DNA from: JAGXTF01 sp044224315
GTDB taxonomy: Bacteria; Bacteroidota; Bacteroidia; NS11-12g; UBA955
Direction: 5' to 3'
DNA length: 64,000 nucleotides
Assembly: GCA_044224315.1 (NCBI GenBank)
Contig: JBGAKR010000003.1
Span: 186,001 to 250,000, forward strand
Position 1 is the first letter of the stretch; each line of letters opens with the position of its first letter. Below, piece after piece: positions 44,009 to 53,107 of the stretch. A program made the translations under genes and the position numbers. Under the pieces are notes generated by a model. That model had not been told where the DNA came from and did no database searches. It saw nothing but the letters and a program-made list of their open reading frames with translations.

Positions 44009-47000
44009 TTAAAAATCAAAGCCCAGCGACAAATAATTCATAGGGCTGTTCCACTGTTTTTCCAAGTATCCACGGGCATGATCGTATTTTATAAAATAAC
44101 CCAAAACCCTGGTTCTTACTCCATATCCCAAACCAACCACCCAAGGGTTGCGCTGCGAAGTGATACTTAAACTGTAATTGGGTGTTGAAAGGTAAACCGT
44201 ATTAAATGGATTTTGTGGGTCGGCCGGACTTTTTCCGTTAAATGCAGTTCCTACATCGCAAAGCGCAATCAGCGTAAAATTGCGCATAAACTCACTTTCC
44301 AATGGTTTTTTTCGGATCATGGCAAAAATGGGTACCCTGAATTCTGAATTTAACAATGCAAAATTGCTACCCATGCGCACGCCCCTGTAAAAGCCCCGCA
44401 TATTGCCTACCCATTGTTGAAATACATATTGGTCTCCATTCAGGAAAATTGGATCTTTCGGAAACTGGGTTTTGGAGGTCCAGTTTTCAACAGCCCCTAA
44501 ATAATTTGCAATTTTTCCGGCAGATAGGGAGTATAGGCCGGTTAGTTTATTGGCCCATACCATTCCACGTTTTACGGGTAAATACCAGCGAGCATCAATA
44601 AACAGGTTGGTTACATTAATGGCAGTGTTATTTAGCCTGCGTGCAAAATCAAGCCCTGTTTTCAGGCGATATCCATTTACCCGGTTCAATCCAAGCGCGG
44701 TGGTATTGTCATAAATAAACTCAAATTTACCTGTAATAAAATAATCATTTTTATCGGGTATGTTTAATACATTTTTCTCAGATACCTTGGCACTAAGTAA
44801 TTCTCTTCGACCTCCGCCAGATAAAGCAAAACGTGCATTTTCAGTAATGGGATAACTAAGGGTATAACTGCCCAGAATACTCAGATTTTGCATCAGTTTA
44901 TTTGCACGGTCTTCGTATTTACGACTATGGCGCGACAACTGAATGTCGTGATCGAATCGGTATTTTAATAGTGAAAAACGTGTAATGTAATCGGTATTAT
45001 AAAAATCCAAACTGGTGCGCACACCGGCTTCTATTACATAATTCTTCAACAAATCACTTAGGGATACTTTAACAAAAGGCATTAACCAAGGATTTCGCAG
45101 TGTTTCGTGTTTAATACGGTTGCTGTATGCATAGGTGCCCAAAACCCTGTTGTCTACCTGCGATAATAAAAACTCAGGTTGCAGCGAATTAAGAAAATTT
45201 ACTTTTTTGAAATGCTGATCACTCACCACCGAATCTGCAGGTGTATAGCTCTGGTAATCTTTTTTAGGAAAACCAGTTTGAAAAGTGTAGTTTTTATTTA
45301 TTGAGTCTATAAAAGTACGTCGGGTACTATCATCCACCCCGGGCTCATTGATAGTATGCAAGTTGCGTATGCTGAAAATACTATCCAAATCCTGGATTTT
45401 AACTTTCCATGGCAATGTTTTCACATTTACCGATTCAGATACCGGATTGTCTGGAACCTCACCCGTAAAAATAATATACTTGCCGTTTAACAAAATCATT
45501 TCGGCAGTAATCTTTCTGTTTAACGCAAGGTTCTGGCCTTCTAATCCTCTGCTGTAATTGGTTTGTGCAAAGGTTTGAAAACCCGAATCGGCATGTACCA
45601 CCCATGCATTATTCAACCCGTTAATATCACAAACATAGCCTGTAACAGAAGCGGAATAACTGATGGGGTCGCTTACATTTACATTTTGGGTATAATGGGT
45701 GAGGGGTATGATAATCCCATTGGTATACCTGAATAAATTGTAAATCCCACTGGCAAAATTTTGCACTGTGTCACCCTCCAATTGGCGGTTTGAAACAAAA
45801 AGTACGGATCCATCCTCTGTGGCAATTGCATCATGATCAAAATAAAAATCGGAGGTGAGGGTTTCAAATTTTCCAGTAATTTTATTGTACACATAAATAT
45901 CGCATTTACCCGCCTTCACCGCAGAAAACAGAATGTTGGCATTATCAGGGAAAAACGAAAAATCATTGAGTCCGGAAAAAGCTGAAAAATCTATTTTTAA
46001 ATCAGTATGGCTGCCATTATTGAATTTTAACAGCCGGTATAAACCTGTTTCAAATATCAGAGCATGCAATTGGCCCTCTTTATTCCAGGCTATTTTCGGA
46101 AATTGATAATCCGGTAATTGGTTTAATACTTTTAAACCACCGCTGTATATATGCTTGATATTGCCTTTTTGCAGGTTGTACACCCAAATGTCAAACCGGC
46201 CATTATCATTGGTTACAATTGCCACCCTGGTTCCATCGGGGCTAAGCGCAAAATCGGTATTGCGCTTGCCCGATATTTTATCTGGCACATTGGATTTTCC
46301 CTTTGGCAATTGTTGGCTAAGGTCGGTATGTATTTCGGCCTGGTAAAAACTGCGCCATTCTGCCAGGAACTCGTTCATCGTTTTTTTGGTGTGAAAATAG
46401 ATAGCCGATTCTGCACTGTGGGTATAGCGGGCAATAAATACAATGGTACTAACCGATTCTGCTCCGTATTTTTCTACAAGATAACGCCAAATTCCAACGC
46501 CGGCAAGGGTGTTTTCTTCAGCAGTAAGTAAATTAAAATTCCGAAACCCGTGATTATCCATCGCATCTCTGAATCGGGTTTCTGTTTCGGCATTCCAGCT
46601 TTCAGCTAAAAATTGCGATAAACCTGCCGTAAACCATACAGGCAGTGCCGCCGAACGCACTCTTTCAAACCGATCTTGCAATGAACCCCCATAAATCATT
46701 TCGCGCAGCAGAATTTCACAAACAGCACGGGTAAGTTGCTTGGTGAGATAATTGTAATCTCCATTGAAATAAACTGTATTTACATCATTGGGAATGAGCA
46801 GGTAACCGCCGCTGTTCATTTGCGGGTTTGTATAACCCACATTACTCTGCCGGTAATCATTCAGGTTGCTGAAAACCATAATCTGCATGGTTCCACCATA
46901 TTTGTACGATAAATAATTTTCAAGCCGGCTCAGTTCTTGAATCGCCGTTTGCATGGCTTTGGATGCCAATATGTCTTCCTCTCCGTAATAAAGTACTTCA

Positions 47001-47140
47001 ATATTTTCATGCGAAAGGGTTTTCCATTTAAATTGCTGATACTGTATGCGGTTTTGTCCGAATTCGGTATAAATACCCTGTGCCTTCAGCGGTAGAATTG
47101 AAGCAAAAAAGCTGAAAAATAGAAGAATTACAATGCGCAT
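44009..47140 (-). CDS. Peptidase-like/beta-propeller/outer-membrane barrel fusion protein
   Basis: A 1043-residue exported protein (signal VILLFFSFFASILPLKAQ). Residues ~25-270 resemble the gluzincin-like domain of Bacteroidota TolB-like proteins (WKTLSHENIEVLYYGEE, LPVWFTAGLSQFLAESW), but I find no HExxH; the expected region reads RAVCEILLREMIYGG. A PD40/TolB-like propeller follows at about 285-560 (TDFALSPDGTRVAIVTND). The C-terminal ~400 residues look like an Omp85/surface-antigen barrel (WVGNMRGFYRGVRMGSNFALL, FRVPIFAMI, and a final strand ending in F). Membrane insertion in the outer membrane is likely; the function is unknown. Its promoter is divergent from that of rocD. Confidence 0.78.
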   Translation of the reverse strand: MRIVILLFFSFFASILPLKAQGIYTEFGQNRIQYQQFKWKTLSHENIEVLYYGEEDILASKAMQTAIQELSRLENYLSYKYGGTMQIMVFSNLNDYRQSNVGYTNPQMNSGGYLLIPNDVNTVYFNGDYNYLTKQLTRAVCEILLREMIYGGSLQDRFERVRSAALPVWFTAGLSQFLAESWNAETETRFRDAMDNHGFRNFNLLTAEENTLAGVGIWRYLVEKYGAESVSTIVFIARYTHSAESAIYFHTKKTMNEFLAEWRSFYQAEIHTDLSQQLPKGKSNVPDKISGKRNTDFALSPDGTRVAIVTNDNGRFDIWVYNLQKGNIKHIYSGGLKVLNQLPDYQFPKIAWNKEGQLHALIFETGLYRLLKFNNGSHTDLKIDFSAFSGLNDFSFFPDNANILFSAVKAGKCDIYVYNKITGKFETLTSDFYFDHDAIATEDGSVLFVSNRQLEGDTVQNFASGIYNLFRYTNGIIIPLTHYTQNVNVSDPISYSASVTGYVCDINGLNNAWVVHADSGFQTFAQTNYSRGLEGQNLALNRKITAEMILLNGKYIIFTGEVPDNPVSESVNVKTLPWKVKIQDLDSIFSIRNLHTINEPGVDDSTRRTFIDSINKNYTFQTGFPKKDYQSYTPADSVVSDQHFKKVNFLNSLQPEFLLSQVDNRVLGTYAYSNRIKHETLRNPWLMPFVKVSLSDLLKNYVIEAGVRTSLDFYNTDYITRFSLLKYRFDHDIQLSRHSRKYEDRANKLMQNLSILGSYTLSYPITENARFALSGGGRRELLSAKVSEKNVLNIPDKNDYFITGKFEFIYDNTTALGLNRVNGYRLKTGLDFARRLNNTAINVTNLFIDARWYLPVKRGMVWANKLTGLYSLSAGKIANYLGAVENWTSKTQFPKDPIFLNGDQYVFQQWVGNMRGFYRGVRMGSNFALLNSEFRVPIFAMIRKKPLESEFMRNFTLIALCDVGTAFNGKSPADPQNPFNTVYLSTPNYSLSITSQRNPWVVGLGYGVRTRVLGYFIKYDHARGYLEKQWNSPMNYLSLGFDF

Positions 47141-47150
47141 GCTGCCGAGT

Positions 47151-47158
47151 CAAATTTA
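47151..47158 (-). promoter_or_regulatory. -7 box TAAATTTG of the barrel fusion gene
   Basis: Exact TAnnTTTG on the minus strand, 10 nt before the ATG at 47140; predicted leader about 7 nt. Confidence 0.65.
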
Positions 47159-47201
47159 AAACATCTTTGCTTTTTATCCAACTTAATTGTACCTTTAAGA
47201 T

Positions 47202-47209
47202 TAAATTTG
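47202..47209 (+). promoter_or_regulatory. -7 box TAAATTTG of the ornithine aminotransferase gene
   Basis: Exact TAnnTTTG, 7 nt before the ATG at 47217, the same spacing as at valS. Confidence 0.7.
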
Positions 47210-47216
47210 CAGCTTT

Positions 47217-48455
47217 ATGACAGTAATAAATGAACACAGCACCATGCAAACTTACATTGATTTAGAAAACCAGTATGGTGCGCATAATTACCACCCCTTG
47301 CCAGTTGTTCTGGCGCATGGTCAGGGTATTTATGTTTGGGATATTGAGGGTAAAAAATATTTCGATTTTTTATCGGCCTATTCTGCTGTAAATCAGGGGC
47401 ATTGTCATCCACGTATCATTGGTGCCCTTACCGAGCAGGCACACAACCTTACCCTTACCAGCCGCGCTTTTCACAATGATCAGTTAGGGCCTTACGAAAA
47501 GTTTATTACCGAATACTTTGGCTTCGACCGTGTGTTGCCAATGAATACAGGCGTAGAAGGAGGAGAGACTGCAATAAAACTAGCCCGAAGGTGGGCCTAT
47601 GAAATAAAAAAAGTACCGGCAAATCAGGCCAAGATTGTATTTGCAAAAGGCAATTTTTGGGGGCGCACCATTGCGGCTGTAAGTGCTAGTAACGACCCCA
47701 GCAGTTATACCAATTTTGGCCCATTTGTACCGGGTTTTGAACTTGTAGAATATAACGATATACCAGCCCTGGAAAAGGCGTTGCAAGATCCAAATTGTGC
47801 GGCATTTATGGTAGAACCGATACAAGGCGAAGCAGGTGTTGTAATGCCAGATGCCGGTTACCTCGCTGCAGTTAGAGAATTGTGTACCCGTTATAATGTA
47901 TTGTTTATTGCCGATGAAGTACAAACCGGCCTGGGACGCACCGGGCGCATGCTTTGCTGCGATCATGAAAATGTAAAACCCGATATTTTAATTTTGGGTA
48001 AAGCCTTGGGTGGTGGCGTACTGCCAGTGAGTGCTGTGCTTGCCACACACGAAATTATGCTTACCATTCACCCGGGTGAACATGGCAGCACATTTGGCGG
48101 AAATCCGCTAGCTTGCGCTGTAGCTACTGAGGCATTAAAAGTGCTGAAAGAAGAAAATCTGGCTGAGAATGCAGAAAAATGCGGGCAAATTTTTAGAAAG
48201 CGCATGCAGGAAATAGATAGTCCGCTGATACAAGCTGTGCGCGGCAAGGGATTACTCAATGCCATTGTAATTAAACCTTATGGAAATGGTAAAACGGCAT
48301 GGGATGTATGTGTGGCGATGCTGCAAAATGGATTGTTGGCTAAGCAAACACATGGCGACATTATTCGATTTGCGCCTCCTTTAACTATTACCGAAGAAGA
48401 AATACACGAAGCCTGCGACATTATCGAAAACACCATTATGGGCCTGGAAGCCTGA
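47217..48455 (+). CDS. rocD: Ornithine aminotransferase
   Basis: A 412-residue fold-type I, class III PLP aminotransferase. It should convert ornithine and 2-oxoglutarate to glutamate-5-semialdehyde and glutamate, linking arginine/ornithine to proline metabolism. PLP-binding Lys262 is in [17 protein letters not shown]. Other class motifs are [15 protein letters not shown], the PLP-phosphate region [33 protein letters not shown] and [14 protein letters not shown]. These match ornithine aminotransferase better than acetylornithine or GABA aminotransferases. The gene is monocistronic with a short-leader promoter. Confidence 0.93.
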   Translation: MTVINEHSTMQTYIDLENQYGAHNYHPLPVVLAHGQGIYVWDIEGKKYFDFLSAYSAVNQGHCHPRIIGALTEQAHNLTLTSRAFHNDQLGPYEKFITEYFGFDRVLPMNTGVEGGETAIKLARRWAYEIKKVPANQAKIVFAKGNFWGRTIAAVSASNDPSSYTNFGPFVPGFELVEYNDIPALEKALQDPNCAAFMVEPIQGEAGVVMPDAGYLAAVRELCTRYNVLFIADEVQTGLGRTGRMLCCDHENVKPDILILGKALGGGVLPVSAVLATHEIMLTIHPGEHGSTFGGNPLACAVATEALKVLKEENLAENAEKCGQIFRKRMQEIDSPLIQAVRGKGLLNAIVIKPYGNGKTAWDVCVAMLQNGLLAKQTHGDIIRFAPPLTITEEEIHEACDIIENTIMGLEA

Positions 48456-48509
48456 TAGTGGAATGAAATTTTATTCTCTGCAGGTATATAAACTCTGTGA
48501 AATAAATTG

Positions 48510-48517
48510 TAGTTTTG
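48510..48517 (+). promoter_or_regulatory. -7 box TAGTTTTG of tRNA-Leu
   Basis: Exact TAnnTTTG, 10 nt before the mature tRNA 5' end. It shows that this box works as the promoter core for stable RNA too. Confidence 0.65.
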
Positions 48518-48527
48518 CCCCAGCGTT

Positions 48528-48613
48528 GCCCGGGTGGCGGAATAGGTAGACGCGCAGGACTTAAAATCCTGTTGTCAGCGATGGCAGTACGGGTTCGATT
48601 CCCGTCCCGGGCA
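48528..48613 (+). tRNA. tRNA-Leu (anticodon UAA)
   Basis: An 86-nt class II tRNA. The acceptor stem GCCCGGG/CCCGGGC is perfect, with discriminator A at 48613. The anticodon stem CAGGA/TCCTG encloses the loop CTTAAAA with anticodon TAA at 48562-48564. A long variable arm and the T-arm ACGGG-TTCGATT-CCCGT follow. The 3' CCA is not encoded and must be added by nucleotidyltransferase. It should read UUA and UUG codons. Confidence 0.97.
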
Positions 48614-48632
48614 CTTAATAAATTCAACTTTT

Positions 48633-48657
48633 AAGGGAAATTACTTTCCCTTTTTTT
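48633..48657 (+). terminator. Terminator after tRNA-Leu
   Basis: AAGGGAAA-TTAC-TTTCCCTT followed by a T-run, about 20 nt after the tRNA. Confidence 0.8.
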
Positions 48658-48836
48658 ATTTATTTTTTTTGGAAATAAACTTCTATTCAATGATCCGGTG
48701 CAAGTTTGTTTTAATCCAAATTGAATTATCACAATGCCTTTTTCACTTTTTCTTTCGCTGTGTTGGTATTGCGTCATTTCAGGTGTTTTTACAATTTCAT
48801 GTCTGGAATTCACTCCGAACAAACTAATTTCGCTGC

Positions 48837-49853
48837 ATGCTACTAAGGCTGTGCATCGCTATTCTGGCCGTTACGGGTTTGTTTTCCTGTGGAAACAATA
48901 AATTAAAGGGGAGGTATATTTCTGAAACCGATACGGCATTTTCTAAAGATATTCGGGATGTAAGTGCACGCATAAATAAATCGCCCTATAAGGCCGACTT
49001 ATATTATTTGCGCGGCAATGCCTTCTTTTATCAGGATAAATTTAAGGATGCCGTAATTGATTTTGAAACCGCTTGTACCATGGATTCTGCAAACCCAACC
49101 TATCACTATCGATTGGGAGAAACCCTGCTGAAACTGGATACTGCCGATAGTAAAAAAGCACGCATACATCTGGAAAAGGCTGTAAAAATCGAACCCAAAT
49201 TGTACGATGCTCGCATATTGTTAGCCAAATTAATGCTGGCCCGACAAGAGTATACGGCCCTTGAAAAAATGCTGAAAGGACTCACAGACCAACCCGATGT
49301 ATCGGACAAAGCATTCCTTTTATTAGGAATCTCAAAAAAAGAACAAAAAGATACAATCCAGGCGCTTACCTATTTCGATAAAGCCTTGCAAATTAATCCG
49401 CAAAACTACGATGCAGCTATGCAGGTAGCCCTAATAAAAGTGGAACAAAAGGACCCTAAAGCCACCGCTTATTTAGACAGGGTATTGGCAATAAATGAAT
49501 TTAGCGATGAGGCCATGTATGCCAAAGGTTTATACCTTCAAAAACAAGAGAAATACAAAGACGCGCTGGCTTGTTATGATAAAGTTTCACAAATCAATCC
49601 GGCCCACCGTTTATCTCGCTACAATGCAGCGGTAATCTATAATATTTTTGAAGAATGGGAGCGGTCTGAAGAATGGTGCAATAAAACCCTGGACCTAGAT
49701 CCGGAATTTGCCAATGCCCTTGCTTTACGGGGATATAACCGTGAAAAAATGAACAATAAAAAAGCCGCCATTGCAGATTACAAGGCGGCTTTAGCTATCG
49801 ATCCCAAAAATGCACCTGCATTGGCAGGCCTTAAGGCTTTGGGAATAAATTAG
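48837..49853 (+). CDS. TPR-repeat lipoprotein
   Basis: A 338-residue lipoprotein (MLLRLCIAILAVTGLFSCGN; lipobox FSC). About eight TPR units cover the rest: DLYYLRGNAFFYQDKFKDAV, PTYHYRLGETLLKL, ALTYFDKALQINPQNYDAAM, ALACYDKVSQINPAHRLSRY, AIADYKAALAIDPKNAPALA. TPR lipoproteins of this type serve as scaffolds in the periplasm or at the outer membrane; the partner is unknown. A near-consensus TAATTTCG box sits 4 nt before the ATG. The stop overlaps the convergent lipocalin-like gene by 4 nt. Confidence 0.85.
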   Translation: MLLRLCIAILAVTGLFSCGNNKLKGRYISETDTAFSKDIRDVSARINKSPYKADLYYLRGNAFFYQDKFKDAVIDFETACTMDSANPTYHYRLGETLLKLDTADSKKARIHLEKAVKIEPKLYDARILLAKLMLARQEYTALEKMLKGLTDQPDVSDKAFLLLGISKKEQKDTIQALTYFDKALQINPQNYDAAMQVALIKVEQKDPKATAYLDRVLAINEFSDEAMYAKGLYLQKQEKYKDALACYDKVSQINPAHRLSRYNAAVIYNIFEEWERSEEWCNKTLDLDPEFANALALRGYNREKMNNKKAAIADYKAALAIDPKNAPALAGLKALGIN

Positions 49854-50305
49854 TATTTTCCGAAGGTTACTACCTCCAGCGTGTTATAACCCAGCATCAC
49901 TATTTCGCGCTGCAAGGTTATGGCTTGTGCAGTTTGTTTTACAATGGTGTAAGTTCCCCAACCGCTAAATGTAACCTGTGTAGCATTTGGTGAAGACATA
50001 GACCAACCCAGCGTTTCAGTTTGAGGATCTCCATTGGTGCAGGTATGGCGGTCTAAAACATAAGTGGTGGAGGTATTAAAATTATAACTATGCACCCGGA
50101 TGCAATCATCCATTGCGTCTACTTTTCCAGTGTTGCTATTGGAATCAGTCCATGAACCGATTTTCCATTTTTGCATCATAAACACTTCTTGTTTGGTTTT
50201 GCCGTCAATACTAAGATTTTTGTCCTCTGTGGTGGTTTTTTTCTTGCAGGCCGCCACTGTCAACAACACTCCCGCCGCTGCCAGTAAAAGAAATTTTAGT
50301 CTCAT
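49850..50305 (-). CDS. Lipocalin-like lipoprotein
   Basis: A 151-residue lipoprotein. Signal MRLKFLLLAAAGVLLTV and lipobox VAAC are followed by Lys/Thr residues and a small beta-barrel domain with the lipocalin-like pattern (MMQKWKIGSWTDSNSN near the start, then repeated strands such as TYTIVKQTAQAITLQREI). The function is unknown and paralog-like proteins are frequent in Bacteroidota. The ATG at 50305 is chosen because the signal peptide begins there. A near-consensus TATATTCG lies about 20 nt upstream. It follows tcdA on the same strand after 49 nt. Confidence 0.72.
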   Translation of the reverse strand: MRLKFLLLAAAGVLLTVAACKKKTTTEDKNLSIDGKTKQEVFMMQKWKIGSWTDSNSNTGKVDAMDDCIRVHSYNFNTSTTYVLDRHTCTNGDPQTETLGWSMSSPNATQVTFSGWGTYTIVKQTAQAITLQREIVMLGYNTLEVVTFGKY

Positions 50306-50354
50306 TGTTTTTTTGTGTGACTGCGAATATAAGCAATTAACATGTTTGATTTCA

Positions 50355-51095
50355 TCAATTCGACGAATGTTCATTCATCAAGTCGTTGATAACTTCTGCC
50401 GCTATATGCAATCCAAAAAGTGCGGGCATATAGCTGATAGTGCCGTAAAAGCTTTTCTTAAAATTACTTCCGTCGGTTAGTTTCATACTTTCACGCATCA
50501 ATTCACCATCGTTGAAAACTGCTTTAAATCCGCGGTAAATTCCAGCTCTGTGTAGTCGTTTGCGCACCAATCTGGCAAACGGACAATTCCGGGTTTCGGA
50601 AATATCACCTACCAACATTTTAGAAGTATCGAGTTTGCCTCCGGCCCCCATGCTGCTTATCAACCTGCGGTTATTTTCAATGCAACTGCGTATTAAAAAT
50701 ACTTTAGGGGTAATACTGTCTATGCAATCTAAAACATAGTCGTAATGGTTATCACGCACCAAGGCTATGGTATGCTCGGGTTTTTGAAAACTGCTTATAA
50801 TTTTCAAATTCAAATCAGGGTTTATATCCTTCATCCTAGCAGCCATCAGCTCGGCTTTGGATAACCCGTGCGTACTGCTCATAGCCGGTAACTGCCGGTT
50901 GCGATTGGTAGGGTCTACCACATCGCCATCCACAATGGTAATATTGCCAATCCCCGCGCGACAGGTAAATTCAGCGGCATAGCTTCCTACACCGCCAAGA
51001 CCCACTATCAGTATGTTTTTACGGGTAAGGGTATGCAATTTTTCCGGTCCGATAAGCAGCTCGGTCCTTTCCAGCCAGGGCGGGTTATGAATCAT
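50355..51095 (-). CDS. tcdA: tRNA threonylcarbamoyladenosine dehydratase
   Basis: A 246-residue E1/ThiF-like enzyme that cyclises t6A to ct6A at position 37 of ANN-decoding tRNAs using ATP. Nucleotide-binding loop ILIVGLGGVGSYAAE is at about residues 28-42, followed by DGDVVDPTNRNRQL. The family segments YDYVLDCIDSITPKVFLI and SSMGAGGKLDTSKM are present, as is the LARLVRK-like RLVRKRLHR. The ATG at 51095 is favoured over an upstream in-frame ATG, because a near-consensus TATTTTCG box lies 4 nt before it. Confidence 0.9.
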   Translation of the reverse strand: MIHNPPWLERTELLIGPEKLHTLTRKNILIVGLGGVGSYAAEFTCRAGIGNITIVDGDVVDPTNRNRQLPAMSSTHGLSKAELMAARMKDINPDLNLKIISSFQKPEHTIALVRDNHYDYVLDCIDSITPKVFLIRSCIENNRRLISSMGAGGKLDTSKMLVGDISETRNCPFARLVRKRLHRAGIYRGFKAVFNDGELMRESMKLTDGSNFKKSFYGTISYMPALFGLHIAAEVINDLMNEHSSN

Positions 51096-51180
51096 GCTGC
51101 GAAAATAATACTTGCCACATGGATGCAAAAATCAAACGGTTTAAACCATGCCTACAATATCCTTTTCTGTAAATTTCTCC

Positions 51181-51188
51181 TACTTTTG
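51181..51188 (+). promoter_or_regulatory. -7 box TACTTTTG of the SLT-like gene
   Basis: Exact TAnnTTTG, 6 nt before a TTG codon at 51195. This selects TTG as start over distant in-frame ATGs that would lie upstream of the promoter. Confidence 0.65.
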
Positions 51189-51194
51189 TATGGA

Positions 51195-51845
51195 TTGAAA
51201 AAGAAAACAAAATTGTTTTGGCGCAGCTTGTTGGTATTGCTGGTACTTATATCAATTAGTTTTTATTATTTTAAAGGGTACTGGTTTCCGCACGGAAGCG
51301 ATACCCCAGGAGCAGAAAGTGGTCCGCAGGCAGTGATAGATAATTATGGAAAAGATATTCAAAAATTCGCGCCCGATTTTAACATTCCTCCCGAATTTGC
51401 AGCCGCACTTTGTATGCTCGAAAGCGGTGGCCAAAAGCCAGTTCCATCGCGTTATGAAAAACATGTTTATGCTAGATTAAAATGGGTAAAATTACATATT
51501 AAAAATAATTACGAACACGTAAAAGCCAGCGATTTAAATGATGCCAGCGATGAGGCAATGCAAAACCTGGCAAGTAGCTGGGGGCCTTTCCAAATCATGG
51601 GTTATAAATGCCTTTTGTTTGATATTAAAGTGAAAGATTTAAGGGGCGATAGCGGTGTATATTGGGCATTAAAATGGATGCAATTAAATTGTGGAAAATA
51701 TATTAAACGCAAGGATTTTAAAAGCGCATTTCACATGCACAATGCCGGAAGCCCTTACCCGGCTAACGGTAAGCCCAGAACTTACAATCCCAATTATGTA
51801 AATGAAGGTTTAAAATGGATGCAATATTTTAAAAATAAACTCTGA
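51195..51845 (+). CDS. Membrane-anchored lytic-transglycosylase-like protein
   Basis: A 216-residue protein with a basic N-terminus and one membrane helix (SLLVLLVLISISFYYF). The periplasmic domain has the lysozyme-like/SLT pattern: Glu76 in ALCMLESGGQ, the glycan-cleft segment SSWGPFQIMGYK (128-139) and AFHMHNAGSPYP. It should cleave peptidoglycan, though it is distant from standard SLT families and could be an N-acetylmuramidase-like variant. The start is a TTG, decided by the TAnnTTTG box 6 nt upstream; longer forms would overlap the divergent tcdA gene. The GNAT gene follows after 6 nt. Confidence 0.75.
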   Translation: MKKKTKLFWRSLLVLLVLISISFYYFKGYWFPHGSDTPGAESGPQAVIDNYGKDIQKFAPDFNIPPEFAAALCMLESGGQKPVPSRYEKHVYARLKWVKLHIKNNYEHVKASDLNDASDEAMQNLASSWGPFQIMGYKCLLFDIKVKDLRGDSGVYWALKWMQLNCGKYIKRKDFKSAFHMHNAGSPYPANGKPRTYNPNYVNEGLKWMQYFKNKL

Positions 51846-51851
51846 TTACAC

Positions 51852-52373
51852 ATGCAATTTATACAATACCCCGTTTTGCACGGCAAAAAAATACGCATAG
51901 CAATGCTGGGCAAAGAAGAAATACTTGTATATACAAATTTCCACCCCGAATTGGCTCTGAAACACCAGGCCAGATATGGACTTGAAGAACTATCACCAGA
52001 AGCAAAACAGGGCATAACCGAAAGATTAATTCCCCAATTAGAGAAGGCCGGTGAACTGTGGCAATACAATACAATCTGGCTGATTATTACCCAAAATAAT
52101 TCCACCATTTGCGGGGCAATTGGATTTAAAGGACTGCAGCCCGACGGGAGTATCGAATCGGGCGCTGCAATGTATGATGGATTTATGGGTTTGGGTTATA
52201 TGACAGAAGCTACGCAACTATTATGTGCCTGGGCCCTACAACAAACACCCGTTAAAAAAATACTTGCATATACAAGTGTTGAAAACCTAGCCTCTCAAAA
52301 AGTGCTGCGCAAAGCGGGTTTTACTGAAGTGAAAAGGGGAAAGGATGGTATAAAGTTTGAAAAAACAAATTAA
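51852..52373 (+). CDS. GNAT-family N-acetyltransferase
   Basis: A 173-residue acetyltransferase of the RimJ/RimL-like GNAT group. The acetyl-CoA loop region is around MGLGYMTEATQLLCAWAL, and the C-terminal motif VENLASQKVLRKAGFTEV is diagnostic. The substrate is unknown. It lies 6 nt downstream of the transglycosylase-like gene and is probably co-transcribed. Its stop overlaps the convergent mlaF-like gene by 4 nt. Confidence 0.85.
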   Translation: MQFIQYPVLHGKKIRIAMLGKEEILVYTNFHPELALKHQARYGLEELSPEAKQGITERLIPQLEKAGELWQYNTIWLIITQNNSTICGAIGFKGLQPDGSIESGAAMYDGFMGLGYMTEATQLLCAWALQQTPVKKILAYTSVENLASQKVLRKAGFTEVKRGKDGIKFEKTN

Positions 52374-53104
52374 AACTGACTGGCTTTAATAAACGAATCA
52401 AGCTCGGGATTGCTTTCGCGTGCCGAGTCTATATCTTTATTGCTGCCTTCCCACCATTTGCGCCCGTTGTATATAAAAATAATATGATTGCCGATGTCAT
52501 AAACAGTTTTCATATCATGACTATTAATAACCGTGGTGATTTTAAATTCCTCGGTAATATCAATCAGCAATTCATCAATAAGCCGGCTGGTTATAGGGTC
52601 AAGGCCTGAGTTTGGTTCGTCGCAAAAAAGGTATTTTGTATTTAAGGCAATTGCCCTGGCTATGCCCACGCGCTTTTTCATCCCACCACTTAATTCGGCC
52701 GGAAACTTGGCGTTTACATTCTTTAAATTCACCCGGTTCAGGCAAAAATTTACCCTTTCAAGGCGTTCGCGGGGCGATAATTTGCTGAACATTTTCAGCG
52801 GAAATTCCACATTCTCTTCTACTGTTAGTGAATCAAACAGCGCTGTGCCCTGAAAAAGCATCCCGATTTCCCTCCTAATCTCTTTTACCTTCTCGTAAGG
52901 CAGATGCACAAAGTCGCGGCCATCGTAATTGATTATGCCCGATTCGGGTTTAAACAAACCCACCATACATTTAAGCAATACACTTTTACCACCACCACTG
53001 GCGCCAATTATTAAATTGGGAGTACCCGCATCAAATTTGGCGTTCACATCAAACAATACCTGTTTGTCGGCAAAACTTTTGTTTACATTAATCAGCTCAA
53101 TCAT
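52370..53104 (-). CDS. mlaF: MlaF-like ABC transporter ATP-binding protein
   Basis: A 244-residue ATPase. Walker A is in GASGGGKSVLLKC, the ABC signature is LSGGMKKRVGIARAI, and Walker B is YLFCDEPNSGLDP followed by the switch His in INSHDMKTV. With the permease encoded 3 nt upstream it forms an MlaFE-type (formerly Ttg2) complex that moves phospholipids between the inner membrane and an MCE-domain shuttle. The MCE subunit gene is not in this window; it usually lies elsewhere or follows directly. Confidence 0.9.
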   Translation of the reverse strand: MIELINVNKSFADKQVLFDVNAKFDAGTPNLIIGASGGGKSVLLKCMVGLFKPESGIINYDGRDFVHLPYEKVKEIRREIGMLFQGTALFDSLTVEENVEFPLKMFSKLSPRERLERVNFCLNRVNLKNVNAKFPAELSGGMKKRVGIARAIALNTKYLFCDEPNSGLDPITSRLIDELLIDITEEFKITTVINSHDMKTVYDIGNHIIFIYNGRKWWEGSNKDIDSARESNPELDSFIKASQF

Positions 53105-53107
53105 ACA

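Noticed and set aside
48631..48822. 63-codon minus-strand open frame next to tRNA-Leu
   Set aside because: It overlaps the tRNA terminator and has no recognisable start signal or family.
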